Part shown: positions 53,603 through 63,150 of the stretch, in pieces
How the letters are laid out: each line of letters opens with the position of its first letter
How positions within the stretch are numbered: the stretch's first letter is position 1
NCBI RefSeq assembly: GCF_029626225.1
Contig: NZ_JARUBP010000001.1
Location: forward strand, 868,001 to 932,000
Reading direction: 5' to 3'
DNA: 64,000 bases
DNA from: Asanoa sp. WMMD1127
Lineage (GTDB): Bacteria > Actinomycetota > Actinomycetes > Mycobacteriales > Micromonosporaceae
Translations under genes and position numbers: made by a program
The notes under the pieces: generated by a model
The model's database searches: none
What the model saw: only the letters and a program-made list of their open reading frames with translations
Told to the model about the DNA's origin: nothing

Positions 53603-54415
53603 TCAGGCGGCGCGGCGCTGGCGGAGCCAGAGGACCGGGCCGCTCGCCAGGTAGGCGACGACGATCGCGAAGAAGGTGATGCGGATGTCGAGCAGGCCGC
53701 CTACGACCGGGAGGAGCAGGACCCACGGCGGGAGTTTCACCAGGCGCGCCAGCTTGGCGTAGGGGAAGCTCGAGACCATCGCGAAGGCCAGCAGCGCCAC
53801 GCCGGCGACGACCACCGTGCCGGAGACGGGCAGGCCGATCAGGACCGCCAGGGCCAGGACCGCGGCCGCCATCGTGGTCGGGACTCCGCAGAAGAAGCGG
53901 CCGTCCTTCGGCGAGACGTTGAAGCGGGCCAGGCGGATCGCGGCGCAACCGGCGACCAGGGCGCACGCCACCGCGGCGGCGGCCGTCGAGACCGTGCCGT
54001 GCAGGGACGCGTAGACCACCACCGGCGCCGCCAGGCCGAAGGAGCACATGTCGGCCAGGGAGTCCATCTGGGCGCCGAACGGGCTGGCCACGCCGAGGCG
54101 GCGGGCGAGGATTCCGTCGAGGCCGTCGAAGACCACGCAGGCGACCAGGCAGATCGCCGCGATCTGCACGTCGCCCTGCATGGCCAGGAAGATGGCCAGC
54201 AGGCCGAGGCCCAGGCTGGCCAGGGTGCAGCCGTTGACCAGGGCGAACTTCGCGCGGCGGGCCGCGGTGCGCTCGCCGGGGAGCAGGGGGATCGCCATGC
54301 CCGCGGCGGGTGCCGCCTCGCTCGGGCCGACCGCGGGGCTGACCGGCGCGATCGCCTGGATCTCGCGGACCGCCAGTGGGTCGATCGAGTGGCTGTCGGG
54401 GTGCACCACGGTCAT
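53603..54415 (-). CDS. pssA: CDP-diacylglycerol--serine O-phosphatidyltransferase
   Basis: PssA makes phosphatidylserine, the substrate of Psd. The CDP-alcohol phosphotransferase motif is complete: DGILAR-x8-G-AQM-D-SLA-D near residues 90-115 (FDGLDGILARRLGVASPFG). About eight hydrophobic segments follow to a basic C-terminus. With ATG 54415 the protein is 270 residues; ATG 54448 would add 11. Further upstream in-frame sequence is not conserved-looking. psd and pssA are normally adjacent; here the bio operon sits between them. Confidence 0.93.
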   Translation of the reverse strand: MTVVHPDSHSIDPLAVREIQAIAPVSPAVGPSEAAPAAGMAIPLLPGERTAARRAKFALVNGCTLASLGLGLLAIFLAMQGDVQIAAICLVACVVFDGLDGILARRLGVASPFGAQMDSLADMCSFGLAAPVVVYASLHGTVSTAAAAVACALVAGCAAIRLARFNVSPKDGRFFCGVPTTMAAAVLALAVLIGLPVSGTVVVAGVALLAFAMVSSFPYAKLARLVKLPPWVLLLPVVGGLLDIRITFFAIVVAYLASGPVLWLRQRRAA

Positions 54416-54823
54416 CCGGGAACGCCGGCCGACCGCTCGCACTCGCATGACCTGCCGGGCGAGGGTGCCGCTGCGTCGCAGGCCCGGCCACCGGCGACCG
54501 CCGGGGCGTGGGCTGTCGAACGCGAGTCGCGGACTATCGGTGGTGATACGCCGACGCCAAGGGGCTCTCGGCACGTGGTCCTCCAGGTCCGGAATCGGAT
54601 CTCCTTCGCCGCCAGAATCGAGCGACGACCGCCCGATCTTGCGGTCTACACCATCGCACAGATGGGGCTGATTGGCGAGACTCGTACACGGTTCAATCGG
54701 ATGAACCAGCACGAATGAGACAGTTTTCACTTAGACGGCATAGCCGGCGGTTCGAGCTCTTGGCCCAACCACCGATTATACGGCCTAGGCGGCAACATTG
54801 GTGATTTGTGACGTCTGAGCAGC
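54416..54823. other. Intergenic region upstream of pssA
   Basis: A consensus TATAAT on the minus strand (54775-54780) suggests a promoter and a leader of about 350 bases before the pssA start. An inverted repeat GGTTCA-N6-TGAACC is at 54690-54707. The in-frame extension of pssA through this region has AT-richer codon use and no recognisable domain, so it is treated as untranslated. Confidence 0.45.
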
Positions 54824-55732
54824 TCAGGCCACCCACGACCGCACCGCCACAGCGGCCACATCGGTCAGCGTCAGCGCCGGCAGCTCCCCGGGCGTGAACC
54901 AGCGCGCGTCGACCGTCGATCCCCCCACCTCGGCGACGCGCGGCTCGGTGGGCACGGCGACGTCGACCCGATAGACGACCCGCACCGCGTGCCAGTCGAT
55001 CGGATAGCCCTCAGGACCCAGCGCACGCGGGTTGCGGTGATCCGAGACCGCCAGCAGCTCGACGATCTCGCCGACCTGGCCCGACTCCTCCGCCAGCTCG
55101 CGCAGCAACCCGGCCGCCGGCTGCTCACCGAAGTCGGTGCCGCCGCCGGGCAGGTGCCACTTGCCGGCCCCGGGAAAACCTTCAGAGATCCTGGTCAGGA
55201 GTACGCCGCGCGGCGAGGTCACCAACCCGTAAGCCGCGAAGCGCTGGCCGCGGTCGGTCCGCAGCGGTGGAGGCGGCAGCCGCCGGCCGAGCGGGTGTGG
55301 CGCGGCGAAGTCCAGCGGCACGACCGGCTGGCCGAGCAGCTCGGCGGTGAACGGCATCACGCGCAGGTCGGCCAGGTCCCGCTCGGCCACCCAGGCGACG
55401 TCGTCGCTCGTGCCGGCCACCTCGCGCCGCAGGGTGCCGCGGAGCACGCGGGCCTCGTACACGATCAGGTCGAAATGCCAGGAGACCTCGATGTCCCGGA
55501 GCTCGCGGACGGACGCCAGCGCGGTCAGCGGCCGGACGATCTCGATCTCCAGCCCGGTCTCCTCGCGGAACTCCCGGACCAGCGCGTCGGACGGCGCCTC
55601 GCCGTGCTCGAGACCGCCGCCGGGGATCTGCCATACACCCGGAAAATAAGACTTGTCGGACGCTCGGGCCAGTAGCACCCGATCTCCGTCCCGGCACAGC
55701 CCGTACGCGCCGATCCGGCGCCGTTGCTCCAT
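54824..55732 (-). CDS. Twin Nudix-domain protein (copy A)
   Basis: The 302-residue protein has two Nudix domains. Domain 1 (residues 5-140) has a canonical box GGLEHGE-x7-REFREETGL; domain 2 (about 160-300) has GGTDFGE-x7-RELAEESGQ. Both retain the metal-binding glutamates. It should hydrolyse nucleoside diphosphates linked to another moiety; the substrate is unknown. The next gene upstream is a paralogue with the same twin arrangement, 12 bp away, so the pair is an operon. Confidence 0.87.
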   Translation of the reverse strand: MEQRRRIGAYGLCRDGDRVLLARASDKSYFPGVWQIPGGGLEHGEAPSDALVREFREETGLEIEIVRPLTALASVRELRDIEVSWHFDLIVYEARVLRGTLRREVAGTSDDVAWVAERDLADLRVMPFTAELLGQPVVPLDFAAPHPLGRRLPPPPLRTDRGQRFAAYGLVTSPRGVLLTRISEGFPGAGKWHLPGGGTDFGEQPAAGLLRELAEESGQVGEIVELLAVSDHRNPRALGPEGYPIDWHAVRVVYRVDVAVPTEPRVAEVGGSTVDARWFTPGELPALTLTDVAAVAVRSWVA

Positions 55733-55744
55733 GATCGGACGATC

Positions 55745-56728
55745 TTACGGCTGCGGCTGCTCCGGGAAGGCGGCGCGGACGGCGTCGGCGGTCACCTCGG
55801 TGATCGCGTCGTCAGGAAGGCCGCGGAGCTCCTCGACCGGGAACCAGCGGGCCGCGTCCGTGGAGCCGCCGACGTCGGCGACCTTGGGGATCACCGGGGT
55901 CTCGACGGCGACCCGGTAGAACGCGCGGACACCGTGCCAGTCGATCGGATAGCCCTCGGGACCGAGCGACGCCGCGTCGCGGTGGCTGGCCACGCCGAGC
56001 AGGGAGACCAAGCGGCCGGCCTGGCCGGTCTCCTCGACGAGCTCGCGGAGCAGGGCCTCGCCGGGCTGCTCACCGAAGTCGGTGCCGCCGCCGGGCAGGT
56101 GCCAGCAGCCGGCGCCCGGGTAGCCCGCGGCGACCCGGGTCAGCAGCACGCGGCCGGCCGGGTCGGTGGCGACCGCGTAGGCCGCGAAGCGCTGCGCGCG
56201 GTGCAGGCCGTCGGGACCGGGGGCGGCGTAGAACGACGGGAAGTCGGGCGTCTCGTCGGGGCGCATGTCGATCGAGCCGGGCGGCAGGCCGAGCGCGTTG
56301 GCCGTGAACGGGCGCAGCGGCAGGCCCTTGGCCTCGTCGAGGGTGTGCCAGCGGGCCAGGTCGGTGGGCTGGCCGACCCGGTCGACCAGGGTGCCGCCGC
56401 GCACCGAGGCGGCGTAGATCAACCGGTCGGTGTGGATGGTGACGCCGCGGTGCGGCAGGGCGCGCATGTCGGCGAGCACGTCGCGCAGGCCGGTCACGGT
56501 GATGGACAGGCCGGTCTCGGCGGCGCTCTCGCGGACGACCGTGTGGTTGGGGTCTTCGCCGTGATCGACCGCGCCGCCCGGAAGGGACCAGGCGCCCGGC
56601 GTGCCCGACCGGGTGGACGCCCGCACGAGCAGCACGCGGCCGCTGCCGCCGGTGCAGACGGCGTAAGCGGCGATGCGGCGGACAGGCTCGAGCGCGGGGG
56701 TCACAGAGGGAGATTCTTCCCGAATCAC
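55745..56728 (-). CDS. Twin Nudix-domain protein (copy B), first domain with altered box
   Basis: The 327-residue paralogue of the downstream gene also carries two Nudix domains. Domain 1 has GGAVDHGE-x7-RESAAETGL, where one of the paired metal-binding glutamates (EE) is replaced by Ala, so this half may be inactive or structural. Domain 2 is canonical (GGTDFGE-x7-RELVEETGQ). GTG 56728 is chosen because GGAGGT lies just upstream. Both copies share DWH-VR (GYPIDWHAVR, GYPIDWHGVR) after domain 2, showing descent from one duplicated gene. Confidence 0.86.
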   Translation of the reverse strand: MIREESPSVTPALEPVRRIAAYAVCTGGSGRVLLVRASTRSGTPGAWSLPGGAVDHGEDPNHTVVRESAAETGLSITVTGLRDVLADMRALPHRGVTIHTDRLIYAASVRGGTLVDRVGQPTDLARWHTLDEAKGLPLRPFTANALGLPPGSIDMRPDETPDFPSFYAAPGPDGLHRAQRFAAYAVATDPAGRVLLTRVAAGYPGAGCWHLPGGGTDFGEQPGEALLRELVEETGQAGRLVSLLGVASHRDAASLGPEGYPIDWHGVRAFYRVAVETPVIPKVADVGGSTDAARWFPVEELRGLPDDAITEVTADAVRAAFPEQPQP

Positions 56729-56850
56729 TCGACACCTCCGGGGCTGGAGTCGGATTGCTGACACTTGATCACCCGCAGGGGTCAAGTTTCAGGGTACGGC
56801 TCCGGGCGGTTCCCGAGGTAGGACCGTCCTGTCGGGTGGACCGTAGAAGC

Positions 56851-57210
56851 ATGACGACGAGCGTGAACCCACCGTACAAACAGCTACGCCGGACCAGTGA
56901 CGACAAGATCATCGCAGGTGTCTGCGGCGGCCTCGCCCGTTACTTCGGCGTCGACCCCGTGCTGATGCGGGTGATCTTCGCGGTCACCGTGGTCCTTACC
57001 GGCGGCCTGGCCCTGCTCGCCTACCCGGTGCTCTGGTTCCTGATGCCGGAGGCGCCGCCCGGGGCCGACGTGTGGCCGGGCGCGACCGGGCAGAACTGGC
57101 AGACCCAGACCCACGGCGCGAGCCCGTACCAGCCGCCGACCTACCAGCCGCCGGCGCCGGGCCCGCAGGCCGGGACCGGGACGAACGAAGGAGATGCGCC
57201 CCGCGCCTGA
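56851..57210 (+). CDS. PspC-domain membrane protein
   Basis: The 119-residue protein has a PspC domain (RTSDDKIIAGVCGGLARYFGVD, split by convention at AGV) with one amphipathic and one membrane segment, followed by a Pro/Gln/Tyr-rich tail. It is the third PspC-containing protein in the window. It lies divergent from the Nudix pair and converges on guaA with only ten bases between stops. Confidence 0.85.
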   Translation: MTTSVNPPYKQLRRTSDDKIIAGVCGGLARYFGVDPVLMRVIFAVTVVLTGGLALLAYPVLWFLMPEAPPGADVWPGATGQNWQTQTHGASPYQPPTYQPPAPGPQAGTGTNEGDAPRA

Positions 57211-57220
57211 CGGCGTGGGG

Positions 57221-58774
57221 TCACTCCCACTCGATGGTGCCCGGCGGCTTGCTGGTGACGTCGAGGACGACCCGGTTGACCTCGCGGACCTCGTTGGTGA
57301 TGCGGGTCGAGATCCGGGAGATCACGTCATAGGGCAGCCGGGACCAGTCGGCGGTCATCGCGTCCTCACTGGACACCGGCCGGAGCACCACCGGGTGGCC
57401 GTAGGTGCGGCCGTCGCCCTGGACGCCGACGCTGCGCACGTCGGCCAGCAGCACCACCGGGAACTGCCAGACGTCGCGGTCGAGGCCGGCGGCGGTGAGC
57501 TCCTCGCGGGCGATCAGGTCGGCCGCGCGGAGCACCTCGAGCCGGTCGCGGCTGACCGCCCCGATGATCCGGATGGCCAGGCCCGGCCCCGGGAACGGGT
57601 GGCGCCAGACCATCGCGTCGGGCAGGCCGAGCGCGGTGCCGAGCGTACGCACCTCGTCCTTGAACAGGGTCCGCAGCGGCTCGACGAGTGAGAAGGCCAG
57701 GTCGTCGGGCAGCCCGCCGACGTTGTGGTGCGACTTGATGTTGGCGGTGCCGGTGCCGCCGCCGGACTCGACCACGTCCGGGTAGAGCGTGCCCTGCACG
57801 AGGAACTCGACGTCGCCCGCGGCGGCGACCTCGCGGGCCGCCTGCTCGAAGACCCGGATGAATTCGCGGCCGATGATCTTCCGCTTCTGCTCGGGGTCGG
57901 TCACGCCGTCGAGGGCGGCGAGGAAGCGGTCGGCCGCGTCGACCACCTTGAGCTTGACGCCCGTGGCGGCCACGTAGTCCTTCTCGACCTGCTCCGCCTC
58001 GCCGGCCCGCAGCAGCCCGTGGTCGACGAACACGCAGGTGAGCTGGTCACCGACGGCCTTGTGGACGAGCGCCGCCGCGACCGCGGAGTCGACGCCGCCG
58101 GACAGGCCGCAGATGACCTCCTTGTCGCCGACCCGTTCCCGGATCGCGGCGACCTGGTCGTCGATGATGTTGGCGGGCGTCCAGCTCGGCTCGATGCCGG
58201 CGATGTCGTAGAGGAACCGGGTCAGCACGTCCTGCCCGTGCGCGGTGTGCATGACCTCGGGGTGGAACTGCGTGCCGGCCCGCCGCCCGGCCAGGTCCTC
58301 GAACGCGGCCACCTGGGCGCCTGGCGTCGCGGCGGTGACGGTGAAGCCCTCCGGCGCCGCGGTCACGCTGTCGCCGTGGCTCATCCAGACCGGCAACGTC
58401 GACGGCAGGTCACGCAGCAGCACACCGGCCTCGGGGGCCACGCGCAGCTGGGTGCCGCCGAACTCCCGCTTGCCGGTGTGGGCGACCGTGCCACCGAGCG
58501 CCTGGGCCATCGCCTGGAAGCCGTAGCAGATGCCGAACACCGGGACACCGGTCTCGAACAGGTCGCTGGCGACCTGCGGGGCGCCCACCTCGTAGACGCT
58601 GGAGGGGCCGCCGGACAGGATGATCGCGACCGGGTCCTTGGCCAGCATCTCCGCGACCGGCATGGTGTGCGGCACGATCTCCGAGTAGACCTTGGCCTCC
58701 CGCACCCGGCGCGCGATCAGCTGTGCGTACTGCGCGCCGTAGTCGACGACGAGAACCGGGCGAGGCGTGGTCAT
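57221..58774 (-). CDS. guaA: GMP synthase (glutamine-hydrolysing)
   Basis: It aminates XMP to GMP. The 517-residue protein has an N-terminal class I amidotransferase domain ([17 protein letters not shown]; nucleophile Cys in [10 protein letters not shown]; His/Glu in QFHPEVMHT) and an ATP pyrophosphatase domain ([18 protein letters not shown]). The C-terminal dimerisation domain ends [11 protein letters not shown], the near-invariant GuaA C-terminus. guaB3, another guanine-nucleotide gene, lies at the right edge. Confidence 0.98.
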   Translation of the reverse strand: MTTPRPVLVVDYGAQYAQLIARRVREAKVYSEIVPHTMPVAEMLAKDPVAIILSGGPSSVYEVGAPQVASDLFETGVPVFGICYGFQAMAQALGGTVAHTGKREFGGTQLRVAPEAGVLLRDLPSTLPVWMSHGDSVTAAPEGFTVTAATPGAQVAAFEDLAGRRAGTQFHPEVMHTAHGQDVLTRFLYDIAGIEPSWTPANIIDDQVAAIRERVGDKEVICGLSGGVDSAVAAALVHKAVGDQLTCVFVDHGLLRAGEAEQVEKDYVAATGVKLKVVDAADRFLAALDGVTDPEQKRKIIGREFIRVFEQAAREVAAAGDVEFLVQGTLYPDVVESGGGTGTANIKSHHNVGGLPDDLAFSLVEPLRTLFKDEVRTLGTALGLPDAMVWRHPFPGPGLAIRIIGAVSRDRLEVLRAADLIAREELTAAGLDRDVWQFPVVLLADVRSVGVQGDGRTYGHPVVLRPVSSEDAMTADWSRLPYDVISRISTRITNEVREVNRVVLDVTSKPPGTIEWE

Positions 58775-58849
58775 GTGTCCGGAGTTTACCGACCGTGTCG
58801 GTGGCCCCGACGGGCGAGGACGGCGTGCGCACCCGGTCGGTAACCAAGG

Positions 58850-60529
58850 TCACCGCTCGCGCAGCGCCCCCGGTGCGTCGGCCGGTACGGCGGGGCGCAC
58901 GGGCCACACGCGGGGCACCTGTGCGTAGTGCGAGCCCAGTGGCGGACGCGCGTCCGGCGAACCCTTGTTGGGCCAGAACGACAGCGCCCGCTCGGCCAAC
59001 GCGGTGATCGTCAGCGACGGGTTGACGCCCAGGTTGGCCGGCACCGCCGCCCCGTCGACGACGTGCAGACCCGGGTGCCCGTAGACGCGCTGGTAGCCGT
59101 CGACGACCCCCGTGGACGGATCGGCCCCGAGCGCCGCGCCGCCGAGGATGTGCGCGGTCAGCGGGATGTCGAACGCCTCGGTCAGCGAGCCGCCGGGCAC
59201 GCCGCCGATCTCCTCGGCCAGCAGCCGGGCGGCCGTGTTGCCGGCCGGCACCCAGGTCGGGTTCGGCGCGCCGTGCCCGGGCCGGCTGACGAGCCGGCCG
59301 CCGAACCGCCCCGCCCGCCAGTCCAGCGTCAGCGAGTTGTCGAGCGACTGCATGACCAGCGCGATCACGGTGCGGCGCGACCAGTCCCGCACCGACAGGG
59401 CGCGCAGGTAGGTCAGCGGCCGGGCCGCCAGCGTGGCCACCAGCCGCCGGACCCGGTGCGGGCCACCGTCGACCAGCGCCGACTGCAGCAGGCCCATCGC
59501 GTTGGAGCCGCGCCCGTAGCGGACCGGTTCGATGTGCGTACGCCCGTCGGGGTGGAACGAGCTCGTGATGGCAGCGCCCTCGGAGTAGTCGACGGCGCTG
59601 CGCCCCGGCACCGTGGCGCCGAGGATCGACTCGGAGTTGGTGCGCACCAGCGCGCCGAGCCGGGGCGACAGACCCGGCAGCGCCCCGCTCGCCCGCATCC
59701 GGTGCAACAGCGACACGGTCCCGAGCGCGCCGGCGGCAAACACGACCTGGTCGGCGTGCACAGTGCTCCGGCGCCGGCCACCCGTCCGCACGGTCTCGAC
59801 CGCGTAACCGCCGGACGCGGGCCGCACCGCCACCACGGTGGTCAACGGCCGCACCTCCGCGCCGAACCGCTCGGCCAGCCACAGGTAGTTCTTCACCAGG
59901 CTGTTCTTGGCGCCGAGCCGGCAGCCGGTCATGCAGGCGCCGCAGTGCGTGCACCCGGTCCGCGCCGGCCCGGCACCGCCGAAGTAGGGGTCGGCCACCG
60001 TCTCGCCCGGCCGGCCGAAGTGGATGCCGACCGGCGTCGGGTGGAACGTCGCGCCGGCGCCCATCCGGTCGGCCACCGCGCGCATGGCCCGGTCGGCGGC
60101 CGTCGTACGCGGGTACGTCGCGACGCCCAGCATCCGTTTCGCCTGGTCGAAGTGGGGCGCGAGCTCGGCCTGCCAGTCCGCGATGCCGTGCCACTGCGGG
60201 TCGGCGTAGAGGTCGGGCAGCGGCTCGTAGAGCGTGTTGGCGTAGACCAGCGACCCACCGCCGACACCCGCCCCGGAGAGGACGAGCACCTTGTCGCCCC
60301 GCGACCGCCGGCCGGCCGGGCGCAGCACGCTGATCCGCTGGATGCCGAAGCAGCGCAGCCGGGGTGCCCAGAGGAAGCGGTGCAGGCGCCAGGACGTGGC
60401 GGGCAGCTCGTCGTCGGCGAACCGCCGCCCGGCCTCCAGCACGAGCACCGAATAGCCCTTCTCCACCAGGCGCAACGCGGCCACCGAGCCGCCGAAGCCC
60501 GATCCGATGACGACCACGTCGTACCGCAT
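58850..60529 (-). CDS. GMC-family oxidoreductase (cholesterol-oxidase-like)
   Basis: The 559-residue flavoenzyme has an N-terminal FAD dinucleotide site VVIGSGFGGSVAALRL and the GMC signature VLSGAGVGGGSLVYANT. It also has a ferredoxin-like Cys cluster GCTHCGACMTGC and a C-terminal AAVPANLGVNPSLTITALAER region. It belongs with choD-like proteins (Rv3409c in M. tuberculosis, which also lies near guaB3/guaB2). A sterol or alcohol oxidase role is inferred. No signal peptide is present. A palindrome immediately upstream looks like a TetR-type operator. Confidence 0.85.
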   Translation of the reverse strand: MRYDVVVIGSGFGGSVAALRLVEKGYSVLVLEAGRRFADDELPATSWRLHRFLWAPRLRCFGIQRISVLRPAGRRSRGDKVLVLSGAGVGGGSLVYANTLYEPLPDLYADPQWHGIADWQAELAPHFDQAKRMLGVATYPRTTAADRAMRAVADRMGAGATFHPTPVGIHFGRPGETVADPYFGGAGPARTGCTHCGACMTGCRLGAKNSLVKNYLWLAERFGAEVRPLTTVVAVRPASGGYAVETVRTGGRRRSTVHADQVVFAAGALGTVSLLHRMRASGALPGLSPRLGALVRTNSESILGATVPGRSAVDYSEGAAITSSFHPDGRTHIEPVRYGRGSNAMGLLQSALVDGGPHRVRRLVATLAARPLTYLRALSVRDWSRRTVIALVMQSLDNSLTLDWRAGRFGGRLVSRPGHGAPNPTWVPAGNTAARLLAEEIGGVPGGSLTEAFDIPLTAHILGGAALGADPSTGVVDGYQRVYGHPGLHVVDGAAVPANLGVNPSLTITALAERALSFWPNKGSPDARPPLGSHYAQVPRVWPVRPAVPADAPGALRER

Positions 60530-60539
60530 GCCCTCATCA

Positions 60540-60553
60540 TTACCGACCGGTAA
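60540..60553. promoter_or_regulatory. TetR-type palindrome before the GMC oxidoreductase gene
   Basis: TTACCG-AC-CGGTAA is a perfect inverted repeat, 11 bp before the GMC start and 38 bp before the divergent LCP gene. ACCGACCGGT cores are frequent TetR operators in actinobacteria. Confidence 0.6.
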
Positions 60554-60590
60554 CTATTGCGCCATCGCGAACTTCCGTCATCATTTCGGC

Positions 60591-61724
60591 GTGACAGAGG
60601 CGGGGAACGGCGCGATCGGTCAACGGTTCGGCGGACGCAGGGCCCTGCTGGTGGTCGCGGCGGCGGTCGTCGCGGTGCTGCTCATCGGCGGCGTGGTGTT
60701 CGCGGTGACCCGCGGCGGCGACCCGGCTCCCCCGGCGGCCGCGCCAGGGACGTCGAACCCGCCGGCCGAGAGCGCGCCGACGCCGAGCCCCACGCCGACC
60801 GTCCAACCCGGAGCGGACATCAAGGGACCGCTCGACATCCTGCTGGTCGGGGTCGACACCCGGGTCTCCGTGCCCGGCTGGGAGCCACACGCCGACGCGG
60901 TGCTGATCCTGCACGTGACCGAGAACCTCGACCGCGGCTACCTGTTCTCGCTGCCCCGCGACCTGGTCGTCGACATCCCGCGGTTTCCGAAGTCGGGCTA
61001 CAGCGGCGGGCGGACCAAGCTGACCCACGCGATGAGCTACGGCAGCCGGCGCGGCAAGGGCGAGCCGTCGGCGACCCAGGGTTTCGAGCTGCTGCGCCAG
61101 ACGGTCAGCCGCTACACCGGGATCAAGACGTTCCAGGCCGGCGCGATCCTCAACTTCGGCGGCTTCTCGAAGCTGGTCGACGAGCTCGGCGGCGTCGACA
61201 TGTACGTGGACCAGAAGGTGGTGTCGCAGCACCGCCAGCCCAACGGCAAGCCGCGGACGCTGCGCGGGGGTGGCTACGTCGGCCCCCAGGCGACCTACAA
61301 CCCGGGCAACCGGCACTTCGCCGGCTGGCAGGCGATCGACTACGCGCGGCAGCGCTACACGGCCGGCGGCGACTACACCCGGCAGCGCCACCAGCAGCAG
61401 CTCATCAAGGCGATCCTGGCCAAGGCCATGTCGACCGGCCTGCCGACCGACGCGGCCGGGATCGAGCGGCTGTTCAAGGCGCTGGGCAACTCGGTCGACG
61501 TGATCGCCGGCGAACGCACCCCGATCGAGTACGGCTTCGCCCTGTCGAAGCTGGGCCCGGCGAACCTGACGCTGGTCGCACTGCCCGGCGCGAGCGTCGG
61601 TCGGGGCAGCGGCTACCGCGGCGAACAGCTGACCTCGGTCGGCCGCGGGTTCATCAGTCAGCTCCGGGCCGGCAAGGCCGACGCCTATCTCAAGGCCAAC
61701 CCGAAGCTGGTGGTCAAGCGCTAG
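60591..61724 (+). CDS. LytR-CpsA-Psr (LCP) family cell-wall polymer ligase
   Basis: LCP proteins attach teichoic-acid-like or arabinogalactan-type polymers to peptidoglycan from lipid carriers. The 377-residue protein has one membrane helix (residues 20-40), a Pro/Ala/Thr linker, and the LCP domain with LDILLVGVDTR, FSLPRDLVVDIP, DELGGVDMYV and DYARQRYTAGGDYTRQRHQQQ. GTG 60591 opens the frame; a CATCAT six bases before it could be a -10 of a leaderless transcript. Its TAG shares a CTAG with the convergent aminopeptidase stop. Confidence 0.9.
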   Translation: MTEAGNGAIGQRFGGRRALLVVAAAVVAVLLIGGVVFAVTRGGDPAPPAAAPGTSNPPAESAPTPSPTPTVQPGADIKGPLDILLVGVDTRVSVPGWEPHADAVLILHVTENLDRGYLFSLPRDLVVDIPRFPKSGYSGGRTKLTHAMSYGSRRGKGEPSATQGFELLRQTVSRYTGIKTFQAGAILNFGGFSKLVDELGGVDMYVDQKVVSQHRQPNGKPRTLRGGGYVGPQATYNPGNRHFAGWQAIDYARQRYTAGGDYTRQRHQQQLIKAILAKAMSTGLPTDAAGIERLFKALGNSVDVIAGERTPIEYGFALSKLGPANLTLVALPGASVGRGSGYRGEQLTSVGRGFISQLRAGKADAYLKANPKLVVKR

Positions 61725-63127
61725 CCGGCGGGCTTCGGCGGGGCGGTTTTCGAGGTCAGCCAGGTCATCAGGAACTCGCGCAGCGGCTTGCCGGAGATCC
61801 GCTCAGCCAGGGCGATGAACTCGTCGGTGGTCACGCTGGCGTTGCGCTTCTGGGCCGTCCACTCCTTGAGGATCCGGAAGAACGTGTCGTCGCCGACCTC
61901 GAGGCGCAGCGCGTGCACGGCGACGCCGCCGCGGACGTAGACGGAGTTGCCGAACAGCCCCGCCGTGCCCGGGTCGTAACTCGGGTCGGTCCAGTTGACG
62001 CTGGCGTACGCCCGGTCGAAGGAGGTCTGCACCGGCGTGCCGGTGTCGTGCTCGGCCCACAGCCACTCCGCGTAGGTCGCGAAGCCCTCGTTGAGCCAGA
62101 TGTCCTTCCAGGCGCCGATCGACACGCTGTCGCCGAACCACTGGTGGGCCAGCTCGTGCGCGACCACCCACTCACTGCTCGAGGTCGAGAAGAACGAGTC
62201 GCTGTAGACCGGCCGCGACTGGGTCTCCAGCGCATAGCGGATCCGGTCGTCGTCGACCACGATGCCGCCGTACGCGTCGAAGGGGTAGGGCCCGAACTGG
62301 GTGGCCAGGAAGTCGGCGACCTCGCCGGTGCGGGCCATCGCCCGGTCCGCGTCGGAGTCCTTGGCGATCGTGTTGGCGACGGCGTTGACCAGCGGCTTGC
62401 CCGCGTGGGTGCCCGTGGTGACCCGGTAGTCGCCGATCACCATCGTGGTCAGGTAGCTGGCCAGCGGCTCGTTCTCGGTCCACCGCCAGGTGGTCCAGCC
62501 GCCCTGCGTGGACTTCTCGCCGGGCACGCCGTTGCTCAGCGCGGCGATCCCGTCCGGCACGGTCATCTCCACCGCGAAGGTGGCCTTGTCGCGCGGGTGG
62601 TCGTTGACCGGGTACCAGCTGCTCGCCGACTCCGGCTGCCCGAGGGCGATCGCGCCGGTCGGAGTGGCCAGCCAGCCGCCCGTGCCCAGCTCGGGGCTGG
62701 TGATCGGCTGCGGCACCCCGGCGTAGGTCACCACCGTCGTGAACGTGGCGTCCTTGCGCAACCCGCTGCCCGGCGTGACGACCAGCTCGTCGGTCTCGCG
62801 CTTCTGCTCGGCGGCGGCACCGTCGACGGTCACGGCGGAAACCTCGGGGCCGCGGAAGTCCAGGTTGAACCGCGACAGGTTCTGGGTGGCGGTCGCGGTG
62901 ATCGTCGTCGTGCCCTCGAGCCGATCGCTGGCCGGGTCGTAGCGCAGCTTCAGGGCGTAGTTGGTGACGTCGTAGCCACCGTTGCCGTAGGTCGGGAAGT
63001 AGGGGTCGCCGATGCCCGCCGCTCCCGGGGAGAAGTCCTCCCCGGCCTGGCCGGAGTCGGTGCAGGCGGCCGCGCCGCCGATGGTCAGGGTCGCCAGGAC
63101 GGCGATGGCAGCTCGCCTGATCATCAT
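61721..63127 (-). CDS. Secreted M1-family aminopeptidase (lipoprotein)
   Basis: The 468-residue protein has a signal peptide with a possible lipobox (GAAAC, about residue 22). Its N-terminal beta domain of about 220 residues precedes the M1 catalytic domain with HELAHQWFGDSVS and the third zinc ligand Glu in WLNEGFATYAEW. The large C-terminal helical domain of full M1 enzymes is absent, as in the shorter actinobacterial secreted forms. It should act as a zinc metallopeptidase outside the cell. The start is at ATG 63127; adjacent GTG 63130 or ATG 63124 are equally placed. Confidence 0.9.
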   Translation of the reverse strand: MMIRRAAIAVLATLTIGGAAACTDSGQAGEDFSPGAAGIGDPYFPTYGNGGYDVTNYALKLRYDPASDRLEGTTTITATATQNLSRFNLDFRGPEVSAVTVDGAAAEQKRETDELVVTPGSGLRKDATFTTVVTYAGVPQPITSPELGTGGWLATPTGAIALGQPESASSWYPVNDHPRDKATFAVEMTVPDGIAALSNGVPGEKSTQGGWTTWRWTENEPLASYLTTMVIGDYRVTTGTHAGKPLVNAVANTIAKDSDADRAMARTGEVADFLATQFGPYPFDAYGGIVVDDDRIRYALETQSRPVYSDSFFSTSSSEWVVAHELAHQWFGDSVSIGAWKDIWLNEGFATYAEWLWAEHDTGTPVQTSFDRAYASVNWTDPSYDPGTAGLFGNSVYVRGGVAVHALRLEVGDDTFFRILKEWTAQKRNASVTTDEFIALAERISGKPLREFLMTWLTSKTAPPKPAG

Positions 63128-63150
63128 CACCAGAGCCTATTCTTCCGGGG

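Noticed and set aside
54416-54730. N-terminal extension of PssA by about 105 residues
   Set aside because: The extension has AT-richer codons, no membrane or catalytic motif, and known PssA proteins start near the chosen site.
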